Shown: positions 34,496-43,401 of the stretch, piece by piece
Numbering within the stretch: the stretch's first letter is position 1
Layout of the letters: each line of letters begins with the position of its first letter
Source of the DNA: Actinotalea soli
GTDB lineage: Bacteria; Actinomycetota; Actinomycetes; Actinomycetales; Cellulomonadaceae
Length of the DNA stretch: 64,000 nucleotides
Assembly: GCF_017565425.1 (NCBI RefSeq)
Contig: NZ_JAGEMK010000012.1
Span: forward strand, 1-64,000
Direction of reading: 5' to 3'
The notes under the pieces: model-generated
What the model saw: the letters and a program-made list of their open reading frames with translations, nothing else
Told to the model about the DNA's origin: nothing
Database searches by the model: none
Made by a program: the position numbers and the translations under genes

Positions 34496-37386
34496 TCCTC
34501 CCCGTCCTCCTCGGCGTGCTGGTCGTCGCCGTCGCCGCGACCCCGCTGCTCGACCGCGGCCTGGGCCGCAACGCCGGCTGGGTCCTCGCCGGGGTCTTCG
34601 GCACCCTGGCCGCCGTGGTCGGGGCGCAGGCCCCGGCCGTCCTCGGCCGCGGCGAGACCCTCGAGTTCTTCGTCCCGTGGATGCCGACCCTCGACGTCGG
34701 CCTGCACCTTCGACTCGACGGCACCTCCTGGCTCTTCGCGATGCTCGTCCTGGGCGTCGGCGCCCTGGTCATGGCCTACTCGACGCGGTACTTCCCGCCC
34801 GGTCGACGGACCGGCTTCTACGGGCTCATGACCGCCTTCGCGGTCGCGATGCTCGGCCTGGTGCTCGCGGACGACGTCGTGGTGATGTTCGTCTTCTGGG
34901 AGCTCACGACGATCTGCTCCTTCCTCCTCATCGGCCTCTCGGGGGAGTCGGCGAACCGGCCCGCGGTCCGCACCTTCATCCTCACCGGCCTGGGCGGCCT
35001 GGCCCTGCTCGCCGCCGTCGTGATGCTCATGGTCAACGCGGGCACGAGCCGCCTGTCGACGATCCTCGCCGAGACCGACTGGCAGGCCAGCCCCGGCTGG
35101 TCGGTCGCCGTCGCGCTGCTGGTGATCCTGGCCGCCTTCACCAAGTCGGCCCAGTTCCCGTTCCACTACTGGCTGCCCGACGCGATGGCCGCGAGCACCC
35201 CGGTGAGCACCTACCTGCACGCCGCGACCATGGTCAAGGCCGGGATCTACCTGCTCATGCGGTTCACGCCGGTGTTCGGCGACTTCCCGCTGTGGAACGT
35301 GCTGCTCATCGGCACGGGCCTCGTGACGGCCTTCATCGGGGCCCTGTTCGCCCTGCAGCGCACCGACCTCAAGGAGCTCCTGGCCTACTCGACGGTGAGC
35401 CAGCTCGGCCTGCTCGTCGCGATCATCGGCGTCGGCACCCCCTACGCCCTGGCGGCTGCCGGGGTGCACACCCTGGCCCACGCGCTGTTCAAGGCCTCGC
35501 TCTTCATGCTCATGGGCGTCGTGGACACGCGGAACGGCACGCGGGACATCCGCGAGCTGCCCGGGCTCTGGCGTGCCATGCCGGCCACGGCCACGCTGAT
35601 GACCATCGGGGCGCTCTCGATGGCCGGCATACCGCCCCTGCTGGGCTTCGTCAGCAAGGAGGCGATCCTCGACGCGATGGTCGGGCTCCCTGGCGAGCCG
35701 TGGGTCGGCCTCCTGGTCGCCCTCGGGGCCGTCGCGGCCTCCACCCTGACCTTCGCCTACTCGTTCCGGATGGTCTACGGGGCCTTCGGCGGATCTCCCG
35801 GCACCGCCAAGCACGGCGAGGCCGGCCCCAGCTACCTCCTGGCCCCGGCCGTGACGGCGCTGAGCGGCCTGGTCCTGGCCTTCGCCCTTCCCGTGCTCGA
35901 CCCGCTGGTCGACCGCCTCGTGCTCGACACGACGGGGACGGCGCACGAGAGCCACCTGGCCCTGTGGCACGGGTTCAACCTGCCCCTCCTGCTCTCCGCG
36001 ATCGTGATCGGCCTCGGTGCGGTGCTCGCCTGGCAGCGGGTCGCCGTGGACCGGGTCCTGGACCGCCAGCTCGTCCCCGTGCAGGGCACGCAGGTCTTCG
36101 AGGCCGCCTACCGCGGCGTGATCGCCGCCGGTGTCCGGATCGGTCGCCTGACCGCCTCGAACGCCCCGGCCCCGTACCTGGCAGCCATCTTGCTGACCCT
36201 CGGCGGCACCGCCATCGCGGTGACCCTCGGTCGGCCCGTGGTCCCCGCACAGCCCGAGCCGACCACGCGACCCACCGACTGGCTGCTCGTCGCGCTGATC
36301 CTCGTCGCCGTCACCGCGGTCGTGATCACGCGGTCGCGGCTCGCCGCCGTGGCGCTGGTCGGTGTCGTGGGCTTCGCGGTCGCGCTGTGGTTCCTGCTGC
36401 TCGGTGGCTTCGACCTCGCGCTGACCCAGCTGCTGGTCGAGATCCTCACCGTGGTGGTCGCGGTGCTCGTGCTGCGCCGGCTCCCGCGCGCCTTCCACCC
36501 CACCCCACGCGCACGGCGCCTGGGAGCCGGGGTGGTCGCCGTCGTGATGGGCGTCGCGGCCGGCCTGGCGGCCTTCGCCCTGACCGGCCGTCGGGAGATG
36601 TCCCCCGCCTCGGAGTACTTCCTGCGCAACGCCGAGGAGGAGACGGGCGGGACCAACGTCGTCAACACGATCCTGGTCGACTTCCGTGCCCTGGACACCC
36701 TCGGTGAGCTCGTCGTGCTGGGGGTCACCGGCCTGATCATCATCGGGGTGCTCGAGTCCGCCCGGCTCAACCACGGCCGTCTGCCCGAGAAGGTCGCGGG
36801 CTTCGCGCAGAACGTGGTGTTCTCCGCCCGCGAGAACTCCCTGATCATGCGGACCGTGGCCCGAGGCCTCGGGCCGGTGCTCACGCTCCTGTCCCTCTAC
36901 CTGCTGCTCCGCGGCCACTCGGCCCCCGGCGGCGGGTTCATCGCGGCCCTCGTCGGCGGCGCCGGGTTCGCGCTGGCCTACCTCGCCGCCCCCGCCGCGG
37001 CCCGTGCCCGGATCCGGCTGCCGTACCCGCGGCTCATCGCCGCGGGGGTCGCCATCGCGGGCGGGTCCGGGATCCTCGGCTACCTCGAGGGCTCGTTCCT
37101 GCGCCCGCTGCACGTCGACATCCCGCTGCCGGGTGACGGCTACTACCACTTCACCACCGCGCTGATCTTCGACGTCGGCGTGTACCTCGCCGTCATCGGC
37201 GTCCTGCTCACGGCCCTGAACCGGCTCGGCACCGAGGACGACATCCACGCCGAGGAGCCACTCGGCCCCGGGGTCGAGAGCACCGACGAGGACGACCCGG
37301 ACTCCGAGGACGAGACCAACGACGAGATCGACGAGGGGACGGCCGCCGAGCCGGACCTCGCGTCGCCGAAGGGAGGCCGACGATGA
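34492..37386 (+). CDS. mrpA: Na+/H+ antiporter subunit A with fused subunit B (MrpAB)
   Basis: Largest subunit of the Mrp cation/proton antiporter complex, 964 residues, related to NuoL. Functionally important residues are seen in FVFWELTTICSFLLIG (Glu), KSAQFPFHYWLPDAMAAS (Lys) and HALFKASLFMLMG. After the MbhD/MbhE-like region, a MrpB domain starts near residue 770 (SLIMRTVARGLGPVLTLLSL, then GHSAPGGGFIAALVGGAGF). No separate mrpB follows, so A and B are fused. The last ~45 residues form an unusually acidic tail. The GTG start overlaps the upstream small ORF. Confidence 0.95.
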   Translation: MILPVLLGVLVVAVAATPLLDRGLGRNAGWVLAGVFGTLAAVVGAQAPAVLGRGETLEFFVPWMPTLDVGLHLRLDGTSWLFAMLVLGVGALVMAYSTRYFPPGRRTGFYGLMTAFAVAMLGLVLADDVVVMFVFWELTTICSFLLIGLSGESANRPAVRTFILTGLGGLALLAAVVMLMVNAGTSRLSTILAETDWQASPGWSVAVALLVILAAFTKSAQFPFHYWLPDAMAASTPVSTYLHAATMVKAGIYLLMRFTPVFGDFPLWNVLLIGTGLVTAFIGALFALQRTDLKELLAYSTVSQLGLLVAIIGVGTPYALAAAGVHTLAHALFKASLFMLMGVVDTRNGTRDIRELPGLWRAMPATATLMTIGALSMAGIPPLLGFVSKEAILDAMVGLPGEPWVGLLVALGAVAASTLTFAYSFRMVYGAFGGSPGTAKHGEAGPSYLLAPAVTALSGLVLAFALPVLDPLVDRLVLDTTGTAHESHLALWHGFNLPLLLSAIVIGLGAVLAWQRVAVDRVLDRQLVPVQGTQVFEAAYRGVIAAGVRIGRLTASNAPAPYLAAILLTLGGTAIAVTLGRPVVPAQPEPTTRPTDWLLVALILVAVTAVVITRSRLAAVALVGVVGFAVALWFLLLGGFDLALTQLLVEILTVVVAVLVLRRLPRAFHPTPRARRLGAGVVAVVMGVAAGLAAFALTGRREMSPASEYFLRNAEEETGGTNVVNTILVDFRALDTLGELVVLGVTGLIIIGVLESARLNHGRLPEKVAGFAQNVVFSARENSLIMRTVARGLGPVLTLLSLYLLLRGHSAPGGGFIAALVGGAGFALAYLAAPAAARARIRLPYPRLIAAGVAIAGGSGILGYLEGSFLRPLHVDIPLPGDGYYHFTTALIFDVGVYLAVIGVLLTALNRLGTEDDIHAEEPLGPGVESTDEDDPDSEDETNDEIDEGTAAEPDLASPKGGRR

Positions 37387-37691
37387 CCCTCGCCCTGAGC
37401 ATCGGCATCCTCGTGGCCGGCGGTGTCTTCATGCTGCTGCAGCGCGGGATGATCCGCATCGTGCTCGGCTTCATCATGCTGAGCCACGCCGTGAACCTGA
37501 TCCTCATGTCGGCGGGGGTGACCTCGCGCCGTGACGCACCGCTCATGGCCACGGCCGACCCCGCCACCGCCGCGGACCCGCTCCCGCAGGCCTTCGTGCT
37601 GACGGCCATCGTCATCGCCTTCGCGATCACGATCTACATGCTGACCCTCGCCGTGGCCCGCAGCGACGACGACACCGAGGACCCCTCATGA
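37383..37691 (+). CDS. mrpC: Na+/H+ antiporter subunit C
   Basis: NuoK-like subunit of the Mrp complex, 102 residues, three membrane helices. Typical family segments are GVFMLLQRGMIRIVLGFIML and HAVNLILMSAG, followed by DPLPQAFVLTAIVIAFAIT. Its ATG overlaps the mrpA stop (ATGA) and its stop overlaps mrpD in the same way, so stoichiometric translation is likely. Confidence 0.95.
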   Translation: MTLALSIGILVAGGVFMLLQRGMIRIVLGFIMLSHAVNLILMSAGVTSRRDAPLMATADPATAADPLPQAFVLTAIVIAFAITIYMLTLAVARSDDDTEDPS

Positions 37692-39307
37692 ACGCCGCCC
37701 TGCTCCCGCTGATCGTGGCGGTGCCGCTGCTCGTGGCGGCCCTGCTCGTGGTCCTCGACGACTCCCCCGCCGTCCGTCGCTGGTTGATGATCCTGCCGAG
37801 CGTCGGCGCCCTCGCCGCGGGCGGGCTGATGATCGCCGAGACGGCCGACGGGACGGTCCTGGCCCACAACGTCAGCCTCTGGCCGAACGGCATCGCGATC
37901 CCCTTCGTCGCTGACGCGTTCACCGCGCTCGTGCTCACGACGACGGCCCTGCTCACCCTGGTCGCCTCGGCCTTCGCCATCGCCGTGGGGACCGTCCGCG
38001 CCCGGTACTTCCCCGTCCTGGTCCTCGTGCTCAGCGCCGGGGTCTACGGGGCGCTGATGACCGGAGACCTCTTCAACCTGTTCGTCTTCATCGAGGTCAT
38101 GCTGCTGCCCTCCTACGGGCTCCTGGCGATGACCGGCGGCTTCACGCGGCTCACCGCCGGCCGCCTCTACGTCACGGTCAACCTGCTGACCTCGACGATC
38201 TTCCTCGCAGGGGTCGGCCTCATCTACGGGGTGGCGGGCACCGTGAACCTCGCCGAGCTCGCCGGCGCCGCGCACGAGTCTCCCCTGGTGGCCGCCGCCG
38301 CCGGGGTCTGCCTGCTGGCCCTGTCGGTCAAGGCCGCCGTCGTGCCGGTGCACGGCTGGCTGACCCGGGCCTACCCCGCGACCTCCCCCGCCGTGACGGC
38401 GCTGTTCTCGGGCCTGCACACCAAGGTCGCGATCTACGCGATCTACCGGATCTACGCGGTGGTCTTCGACGGCGACTCGCGGTACCTGTGGATCGGCCTC
38501 GTGGTCTTCAGCGCCACGATGGTCATCGGGGTCATGGGAGCCGTGGGCCAGGACACCACCCGGTCCATCCTCGTGTTCCACATGGTCAGCCAGATCGGCT
38601 ACATCCTGCTGGGGGTCGCGCTCTTCACGCCGCTGGGCCTCATGGCGGGGATCTTCTACCTGATCCACCACATGATCGTGAAGGCATCCCTCTTCCTCTC
38701 GACCGGCGCGATCGAGCACGCCTACGGGCACAGCAGGCTCGACCGGCTCGGGTCGATCGCCCGGCGCGAGCCGATCCTCGCGGCGGCCTTCCTCGGCGCC
38801 GCCCTGTCCCTCGCGGGCCTGCCGCCCTTCTCGGGCTTCGTCGCCAAGCTGAGCCTGGTCACCGCCGCGGTCGACGCCCAGCAGTGGGCCGTGGTCGCGA
38901 CCGCGGTGGCGGTCAGCCTCGTCACCCTCATGTCGATGCTCAAGATCTGGGGCACCGCCTTCTGGGGCCCCAAGCCCGACGACGAGGAGGAGGTCGCCGG
39001 CAGCGGCACCGGGATCGACTCCCAGGCCCCGCTCGGCAGCCCGGCCGCGACGGCCGAGGCTGACGGAGGCGCCGCTCCGGCCACGCAGACGGCGGTCGCC
39101 GCACCGGCGGCCACGGCACCCCGGCCCGAGGACGGCAGCGCGACCCGCTCCCGGGTCCGTCCCGCGGTGCTGCTGCCCTCGGTGGTCCTGACCCTCGTGA
39201 CGCTGGGCATCGGCCTGGGCGCCGAGGGCCTGCTCTCCCTGAGCAGCCAGGCGGCCGCCGGCCTGCTCGACACGTCGGCCTACGTCGAGGCGGTGATCGG
39301 CCGATGA
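37688..39307 (+). CDS. mrpD: Na+/H+ antiporter subunit D
   Basis: NuoN/NuoM-like subunit, 539 residues and about 14 helices. Key residues are visible in LFNLFVFIEVMLLPSYGLL (Glu) and SVKAAVVPVHGWLTRAYPAT (Lys), with HHMIVKASLFLSTGAIEH later. Between the last two helices there is a ~55-residue Ala/Pro/Glu-rich insertion (about residues 430-490) that most MrpD proteins lack; it would lie in an exposed loop. Overlaps with mrpC and mrpE by four bases. Confidence 0.95.
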   Translation: MNAALLPLIVAVPLLVAALLVVLDDSPAVRRWLMILPSVGALAAGGLMIAETADGTVLAHNVSLWPNGIAIPFVADAFTALVLTTTALLTLVASAFAIAVGTVRARYFPVLVLVLSAGVYGALMTGDLFNLFVFIEVMLLPSYGLLAMTGGFTRLTAGRLYVTVNLLTSTIFLAGVGLIYGVAGTVNLAELAGAAHESPLVAAAAGVCLLALSVKAAVVPVHGWLTRAYPATSPAVTALFSGLHTKVAIYAIYRIYAVVFDGDSRYLWIGLVVFSATMVIGVMGAVGQDTTRSILVFHMVSQIGYILLGVALFTPLGLMAGIFYLIHHMIVKASLFLSTGAIEHAYGHSRLDRLGSIARREPILAAAFLGAALSLAGLPPFSGFVAKLSLVTAAVDAQQWAVVATAVAVSLVTLMSMLKIWGTAFWGPKPDDEEEVAGSGTGIDSQAPLGSPAATAEADGGAAPATQTAVAAPAATAPRPEDGSATRSRVRPAVLLPSVVLTLVTLGIGLGAEGLLSLSSQAAAGLLDTSAYVEAVIGR

Positions 39308-39744
39308 TCTCGGCACTGCGCTGGGGGCTGCGGATCCTCGCGTTCCCCGTCTACTACGCCCTCGAGGTGGTCAAGGCGAACCTCGTCCTGGCCAAGGACC
39401 TGCTGACCCCGGGCAGCTCGATCAGCGCGGGGTTCATCGAGGTCCCGCTCCGTGCGCGCACGGACATCGAGATCACCACCATCGCCAACATGATCACGCT
39501 GACCCCGGGCACCGTCACCGTCGCGGTCCGCAAGGCCCCCGCGACCCTCTGGGTGCACGGCATGTACGTCGAGGACCCGGACTCCTTCCGGGAGGGCATC
39601 TACGCGATGGAGGCGCGCATGATCGGCTTCCTGCGGCGCGACCCCGAGCCAGGTCCCGTCCCGCCTCCGGTCGAGCGTCACCCGGCCCCGCCCCCGGACA
39701 TCGACCCCGTGCCCGAGCACCCCGGACCCGAGGAGCGCGCATGA
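39304..39744 (+). CDS. mrpE: Na+/H+ antiporter subunit E
   Basis: MrpE subunit, 146 residues. N-terminal helices are followed by FIEVPLRARTDIEITTIANM and ITLTPGTVTVAV, the family core, and then WVHGMYVEDPDSFREGIYAM. The C-terminal 35 residues are Pro-rich and poorly conserved. Four-base overlaps join it to mrpD and mrpF. Confidence 0.93.
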   Translation: MISALRWGLRILAFPVYYALEVVKANLVLAKDLLTPGSSISAGFIEVPLRARTDIEITTIANMITLTPGTVTVAVRKAPATLWVHGMYVEDPDSFREGIYAMEARMIGFLRRDPEPGPVPPPVERHPAPPPDIDPVPEHPGPEERA

Positions 39745-39998
39745 ACGTCATCGACGTGGCCTTCGCGGTCATCGTGCTGTCGATGCTGGCCGCCACGATC
39801 CGCATCCTCAAGGGGCCCTCGGACGCCGACCGGGGTGCCGCGGCGGACATCATCTTCTTCGGCTTCGTGGCGCTGGTCGTCCTCCTGGGCCTGCGCCTGG
39901 AGACCGGGTACATCATCGACCTCGCCCTGGTCGGGACCATCGTGGGGTTCATCGCCGCGCTGTCCCTGGCCCGGCTGATCACGGGAGGCAAGAGATGA
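39741..39998 (+). CDS. mrpF: Na+/H+ antiporter subunit F
   Basis: MrpF subunit, 85 residues with three helices. The conserved ATIRILKGPSDADRGAAADI lies after helix 1, including the Asp-Arg pair typical of the family. It overlaps both neighbours by four bases. Confidence 0.93.
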   Translation: MNVIDVAFAVIVLSMLAATIRILKGPSDADRGAAADIIFFGFVALVVLLGLRLETGYIIDLALVGTIVGFIAALSLARLITGGKR

Positions 39999-40369
39999 CC
40001 GTGACCCTCGCCGGCATCGGCACGGCCCTGATCCTGCTCGGCGTCGCGGTCTTCGCCCTCGGTGCCTTCGGCCTGCTGCGGCTGCCTGACGTGTACTCGC
40101 GGCTGAGCGGCGTGACCATGGCGGGCGGGCTGGGCATCAGCCTCATCCTGGTGGGCGTGCTGATGCACCACCCCACCCCGCTCAACACCGCCAAGGTCGC
40201 CCTCGCGATCCTCATCCAGCTGGGCACGGCGGCGGTCGGCGGCAACGCCATGGCGCGTGCCGGCTACCTGACCCACGCCCAGCGCTCCGCGGCCACGCAC
40301 CACGACGAGCTCGCCGAGGCCGAGATCGACCCCGAGGCGCCGACCCCGCGGACGAGCCCGGCAGAGTAA
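39995..40369 (+). CDS. mrpG: Na+/H+ antiporter subunit G
   Basis: MrpG subunit, 124 residues with three helices. The diagnostic segment FGLLRLPDVYSRLSGVTMAG is present, followed by GLGISLILVGVLMHHPTP. A polar tail of ~25 residues rich in acidic residues ends the protein. It is the last gene of the mrp operon; the gene that follows has its own promoter inside the mrpG 3' end. Confidence 0.93.
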   Translation: MTVTLAGIGTALILLGVAVFALGAFGLLRLPDVYSRLSGVTMAGGLGISLILVGVLMHHPTPLNTAKVALAILIQLGTAAVGGNAMARAGYLTHAQRSAATHHDELAEAEIDPEAPTPRTSPAE

Positions 40370-40378
40370 GGTCCGCCC
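40367..40378 (+). promoter_or_regulatory. leaderless -10 box (TAAGGT) for the hydrolase gene
   Basis: TAAGGT at 40367-40372 overlaps the mrpG stop codon and is followed by exactly six bases and then the GTG of the next gene. This predicts a leaderless transcript separate from the mrp operon. Confidence 0.6.
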
Positions 40379-41293
40379 GTGACCGATGCGAGCGCCGTGC
40401 TGGTGGATGGACCGTGGGAGCACCGCCTCGTCGCGGCGAACGGCTCGCGGTTCCACGTCGCGGTCGGCGCCACCACCCCCGGGGCCGACGACGACGCCCC
40501 CTGGGTGATCCTGCTGCACGGGTTCCCCCAGCACTGGTGGGCCTGGCGCCACCAGATCCCGGCCCTCGCCCGCGCGGGCTACCGGGTGGCCGCGATGGAC
40601 CTGCGCGGCACGGGCGCCTCGGACAAGCCGCCGCAGGGCTACGGGCTGCCGACCCTCGCCCGGGACGTCGCCGGGGTGATCCGTTCCCTGGGTGCGCAGG
40701 ACGCCGTCGTCGTCGGTCAGGGAGCAGGTGGGGCCCTCGCGTGGTCGATGCCGGCCCTGCACCCCGGGGTGACCCGGGCCGTCGCGGCCCTGAGTGCACC
40801 GCACCCGTTGCGGATGCACTCCGGGACCGTGGCCCGCGCACTGCTGACCACCTCGGCGGCCCGACGCCTGGCCTTCGCCCAGCTGCCCTGGTTCCCGGAG
40901 CGCCAGCTCACCCACCGCGACCTCACCACGCGCCTGCTCGGCGAGTGGGGAGCGCCCGGCTGGCTCTCGGCCGAGGAGGCCAGGGTCTACCGGGAGGCCG
41001 CCCAGGTGCCCTTCGCGGCGCACAGCAGCATGGAGACCCTGCGCTGGCTGGTGCGCTCGACCCCCCGCATGGACGGGCGGCGCTACCTCGCAGCCCTGCG
41101 CGCGGCCCCGGCCGTGCCGGTGCTGCAGGTGCACGGCACGGTGGACCGCTGCATCCCGGTCCGGGTCGCGCGTGGCGGCCCCGGGGCGCCCTACCGCTTC
41201 GAGACGGTCGTCGGGGCCGGGCACTACCTGGCCGAGGAGGCCCCCGAGGAGGTCACGGCCCTGCTGCTGGACTGGCTGGCCGACCTGCCCTGA
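40379..41293 (+). CDS. alpha/beta fold hydrolase, epoxide-hydrolase-like, nucleophile apparently lost
   Basis: Alpha/beta hydrolase of 304 residues resembling epoxide hydrolases. The oxyanion region [20 protein letters not shown] and [16 protein letters not shown] are typical. The nucleophile elbow, normally G-x-D-x-G or G-x-S-x-G, reads [12 protein letters not shown], placing Gly where Asp or Ser should be (near residue 120). The acid and His candidates remain in HGTVDRCIP and [11 protein letters not shown]. It may be a non-catalytic or altered enzyme. The 3' end overlaps nth by 41 bases on the opposite strand. Confidence 0.85.
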   Translation: MTDASAVLVDGPWEHRLVAANGSRFHVAVGATTPGADDDAPWVILLHGFPQHWWAWRHQIPALARAGYRVAAMDLRGTGASDKPPQGYGLPTLARDVAGVIRSLGAQDAVVVGQGAGGALAWSMPALHPGVTRAVAALSAPHPLRMHSGTVARALLTTSAARRLAFAQLPWFPERQLTHRDLTTRLLGEWGAPGWLSAEEARVYREAAQVPFAAHSSMETLRWLVRSTPRMDGRRYLAALRAAPAVPVLQVHGTVDRCIPVRVARGGPGAPYRFETVVGAGHYLAEEAPEEVTALLLDWLADLP

Positions 41294-42029
41294 CCGGGTC
41301 GCCGCCCTCGTGGGCTCCTGGGACGGGCCCGCCCTTGACGAGGGCTGCGGCCTGCTCCGGGTCCTGCTCGCCGATGCCCGCCGAAGGGCACAGGACGGCC
41401 AGCGGGCAGGCCCCGCAGGCCGGCCGTCGGGAGTGGCAGGTACGCCTCCCGTGGAAGATCATCCGGTGCGAGAACATCGTCCACGCACGCCGCGGGAGCT
41501 GGGCGCACAGCTCGGCCTCGACCTTGACCGCGTCCTCCTCCGTGGTCAGCCCCAGCCGTCGGGCCACGCGGCCCACGTGGGTGTCGACCGGGAGGCCCGG
41601 CACGTCGAAGGCGTTGCCGAGGACGACGTTGGCCGTCTTGCGCCCGACCCCGGGCAGGGCCACCAGGTCGGCCATGCGCGCCGGGACCTCGCCGTCGTGA
41701 TTCTCGACCAGGGCGCGGCCCAGCCCTCGGAGGGACTCCGCCTTGGCACGGAAGAACCCGGTCGGGCGGATGAGCTCCTCGAGCTCGGCCCGGTCGGCCT
41801 CGGCGTAGGCGCGGGCGTCGGGGTACCTGGCGAACAGGACGGGCGTGACGAGGTTGACCCGGACGTCCGTGGTCTGGGCCGAGAGCACCGTCGCGACGAG
41901 CAGCTCGAGGGGGGTCTCGAAGTCGAGCTCGCACCGCGCGTCGGGATAGCGCTCGCCGAGGAGCCGGTCGACGCGCCGGGTGCGGCGGGTCCGGGCGAGG
42001 GGGGTCTCCGGAGGGTGCGCACGGGCCAT
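41253..42029 (-). CDS. nth: endonuclease III
   Basis: Bifunctional DNA glycosylase/AP lyase that removes oxidised pyrimidines, 258 residues. The helix-hairpin-helix [17 protein letters not shown] carries the catalytic Lys, and Asp is in [16 protein letters not shown]. The iron-sulfur cluster ligands are Cys in C-x6-C-x2-C-x5-C spacing ([17 protein letters not shown]). A ~40-residue Gly/Pro-rich C-terminal tail, which overlaps the convergent hydrolase gene, is unusual. The promoter TACGCT is six bases before the ATG. Confidence 0.95.
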   Translation of the reverse strand: MARAHPPETPLARTRRTRRVDRLLGERYPDARCELDFETPLELLVATVLSAQTTDVRVNLVTPVLFARYPDARAYAEADRAELEELIRPTGFFRAKAESLRGLGRALVENHDGEVPARMADLVALPGVGRKTANVVLGNAFDVPGLPVDTHVGRVARRLGLTTEEDAVKVEAELCAQLPRRAWTMFSHRMIFHGRRTCHSRRPACGACPLAVLCPSAGIGEQDPEQAAALVKGGPVPGAHEGGDPVRAGRPASPAAGP

Positions 42030-42041
42030 GCCTGCAGCGTA
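42030..42041 (-). promoter_or_regulatory. leaderless -10 box (TACGCT) for nth
   Basis: On the minus strand TACGCT (42041-42036) is followed by six bases and the nth ATG at 42029. Confidence 0.55.
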
Positions 42042-42160
42042 CGAGCAGGCAGGCCCATTGGGGTGAACCTGGGACGACCTGGCTCAAGTACCCCCCGGGG
42101 GCGCCGACAACTCCCTGGAGCGGAACCGCACGGGCGGGCCCCAGGAGCGAGGAAGGCGAC

Positions 42161-42571
42161 ATGGCGATCATGCCGGTCGGTGCGGTGTCGGGTCCGTCCT
42201 CGGACCCCCTCGACCGTCGCGCGGCGCGCCGTTCGGTGCGGGCCGAGAAGGCCCAGCTCGATCGCTGGAGACGCCTGCTGCGCGCCCGCCTCGACCTCGC
42301 GGTGGCTGCCTTCGCGCCGCCCGAGCCGCTGGGCTCGATGACCTGGGACGTGCTGCCCGAGGCCGGCCACGACCTGCCCTCGACCCGGGAGCTCAGCGCG
42401 GCCGTGACGAGCGTGACGCCGCTGGACCCCGTCGAGCTCATGACGCGCCTGCGTCACCTCGACCGCCGGCTCGCCAGCTACGGAGCAGAGCTCGACACGG
42501 CCCTCGAGGCCTCCACCGAGAGGATGCTGCGGCAGCTGGCCACGCGTGAGGCGCAGCACGGCGGTCGCTGA
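42161..42571 (+). CDS. RsiG-like coiled-coil protein (putative)
   Basis: Soluble protein of 136 residues that I do not recognise with certainty. The helix DRWRRLLRARLDL near residue 35 resembles the c-di-GMP-binding helix of RsiG, the WhiG anti-sigma factor, whose motif E-x3-S-x2-R-x3-Q-x3-D it matches at Arg and Asp with Asp/Arg in place of Ser/Gln. A second helix (LMTRLRHLDRRLASYGAELD) could pair with it as an antiparallel coiled coil. GAGGAAGG precedes the ATG. It lies between nth and crp. Confidence 0.7.
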   Translation: MAIMPVGAVSGPSSDPLDRRAARRSVRAEKAQLDRWRRLLRARLDLAVAAFAPPEPLGSMTWDVLPEAGHDLPSTRELSAAVTSVTPLDPVELMTRLRHLDRRLASYGAELDTALEASTERMLRQLATREAQHGGR

Positions 42572-42635
42572 CCCCTGCGCCATGAGGCAGGATGGGGCGC
42601 AGCGCGTGAGGCGCATCACGGAGGGACGGAACGGC

Positions 42636-43313
42636 GTGGATGACGACGTGGTGCTCGCAGCACCGCTCTTCGCGGCGATCGACAGCGAGGCAGCGCACGC
42701 GCTGCTGGCGTCGATGAAGCAGATCCCCCTGCCGCGGGGTCGGGCCATCTTCCACGAGGGAGAGCCCGGGGACAGGCTGTACGTCATCGGCTCGGGCAAG
42801 ATGAAGCTCGGGCGCCGGTCCAACGACGGCCGCGAGAACCTGCTCGCCGTGCTCGGCCCGGCCGAGATGTTCGGCGAGCTCTCCCTCTTCGACCCCGGCC
42901 CGCGCACCGCGACCGCGACCGCCGTGGCCGACGCCGTCCTGTACGAGCTCGGTCACGCCGAGCTGATCGCGTGGCTCGAGGAGCACCCCGCGGTCGCCAA
43001 GCACCTGCTCGAGGCCCTCGCGCGGCGCCTCCGCCGTACCAACGAGGCCCTCGCCGACCTGGTGTTCTCCGACGTGCCCGGCCGGGTGGCCAAGGCCCTG
43101 CTCGACCTGTCCCGCCGCTTCGGCGAGCCTGCCGAGGACGGTCTGCGGGTCGCCCACGACCTCACCCAGGAGGAGCTCGCCCAGCTGGTCGGCGCCTCGC
43201 GCGAGACGGTCAACAAGGCCCTCGCGGACTTCGCCGGGCGTGGGTGGGTGCGCCGCGAGGGGCGGGCGATCGTGCTGCTCGACATCCCCCGCCTGGAGCG
43301 CCGCGCGCGCTGA
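42636..43313 (+). CDS. crp: Crp/Fnr family transcriptional regulator Crp
   Basis: cAMP-receptor-type global regulator, 225 residues, the same length as M. tuberculosis Crp (Rv3676) and closely similar. The cyclic-nucleotide pocket shows FGELSLFDPGPRTATATAV, and the helix-turn-helix is LTQEELAQLVGASRETVNKA with ALADFAGRGWVRREG. The GTG at 42636 matches the Mycobacterium start (VDDDVVLAAPLF). Neighbours nth, RidA, DUF4177 and whiB4 repeat the mycobacterial order. The unknown RsiG-like gene just upstream ends 64 bases before. Confidence 0.94.
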   Translation: MDDDVVLAAPLFAAIDSEAAHALLASMKQIPLPRGRAIFHEGEPGDRLYVIGSGKMKLGRRSNDGRENLLAVLGPAEMFGELSLFDPGPRTATATAVADAVLYELGHAELIAWLEEHPAVAKHLLEALARRLRRTNEALADLVFSDVPGRVAKALLDLSRRFGEPAEDGLRVAHDLTQEELAQLVGASRETVNKALADFAGRGWVRREGRAIVLLDIPRLERRAR

Positions 43314-43331
43314 GCCTGCTGGTCACCGACC

Positions 43332-43376
43332 GAGCGGTCAGCGAAGGAGCGGTCAGCGAAGGAGCGGTCAGCGGGC
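43332..43376. repeat. 15-bp tandem repeat, 3 copies
   Basis: GAGCGGTCAGCGAAG repeats at 43332-43346 and 43347-43361, with a third copy diverging in the last three bases (43362-43376). It fills most of the gap between the convergent crp and RidA genes. No hairpin terminator is evident there. Confidence 0.8.
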
Positions 43377-43401
43377 GAGCAGGCCGCGGCCGAGCGTCAT
43401 C

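Noticed and set aside
34312-37248. 978-residue minus-strand open frame
   Set aside because: Antisense to mrpA, low-complexity Gly/Asp/Glu/Arg composition, no motif.
36800-37386. Missing mrpB suggesting an incomplete operon
   Set aside because: The MrpB domain is fused to the C-terminus of MrpA, a common actinobacterial arrangement.
41253-41293. Frameshift at the nth/hydrolase junction
   Set aside because: The 41-base overlap is between convergent genes and both C-termini read through normally; nth simply has a long tail.
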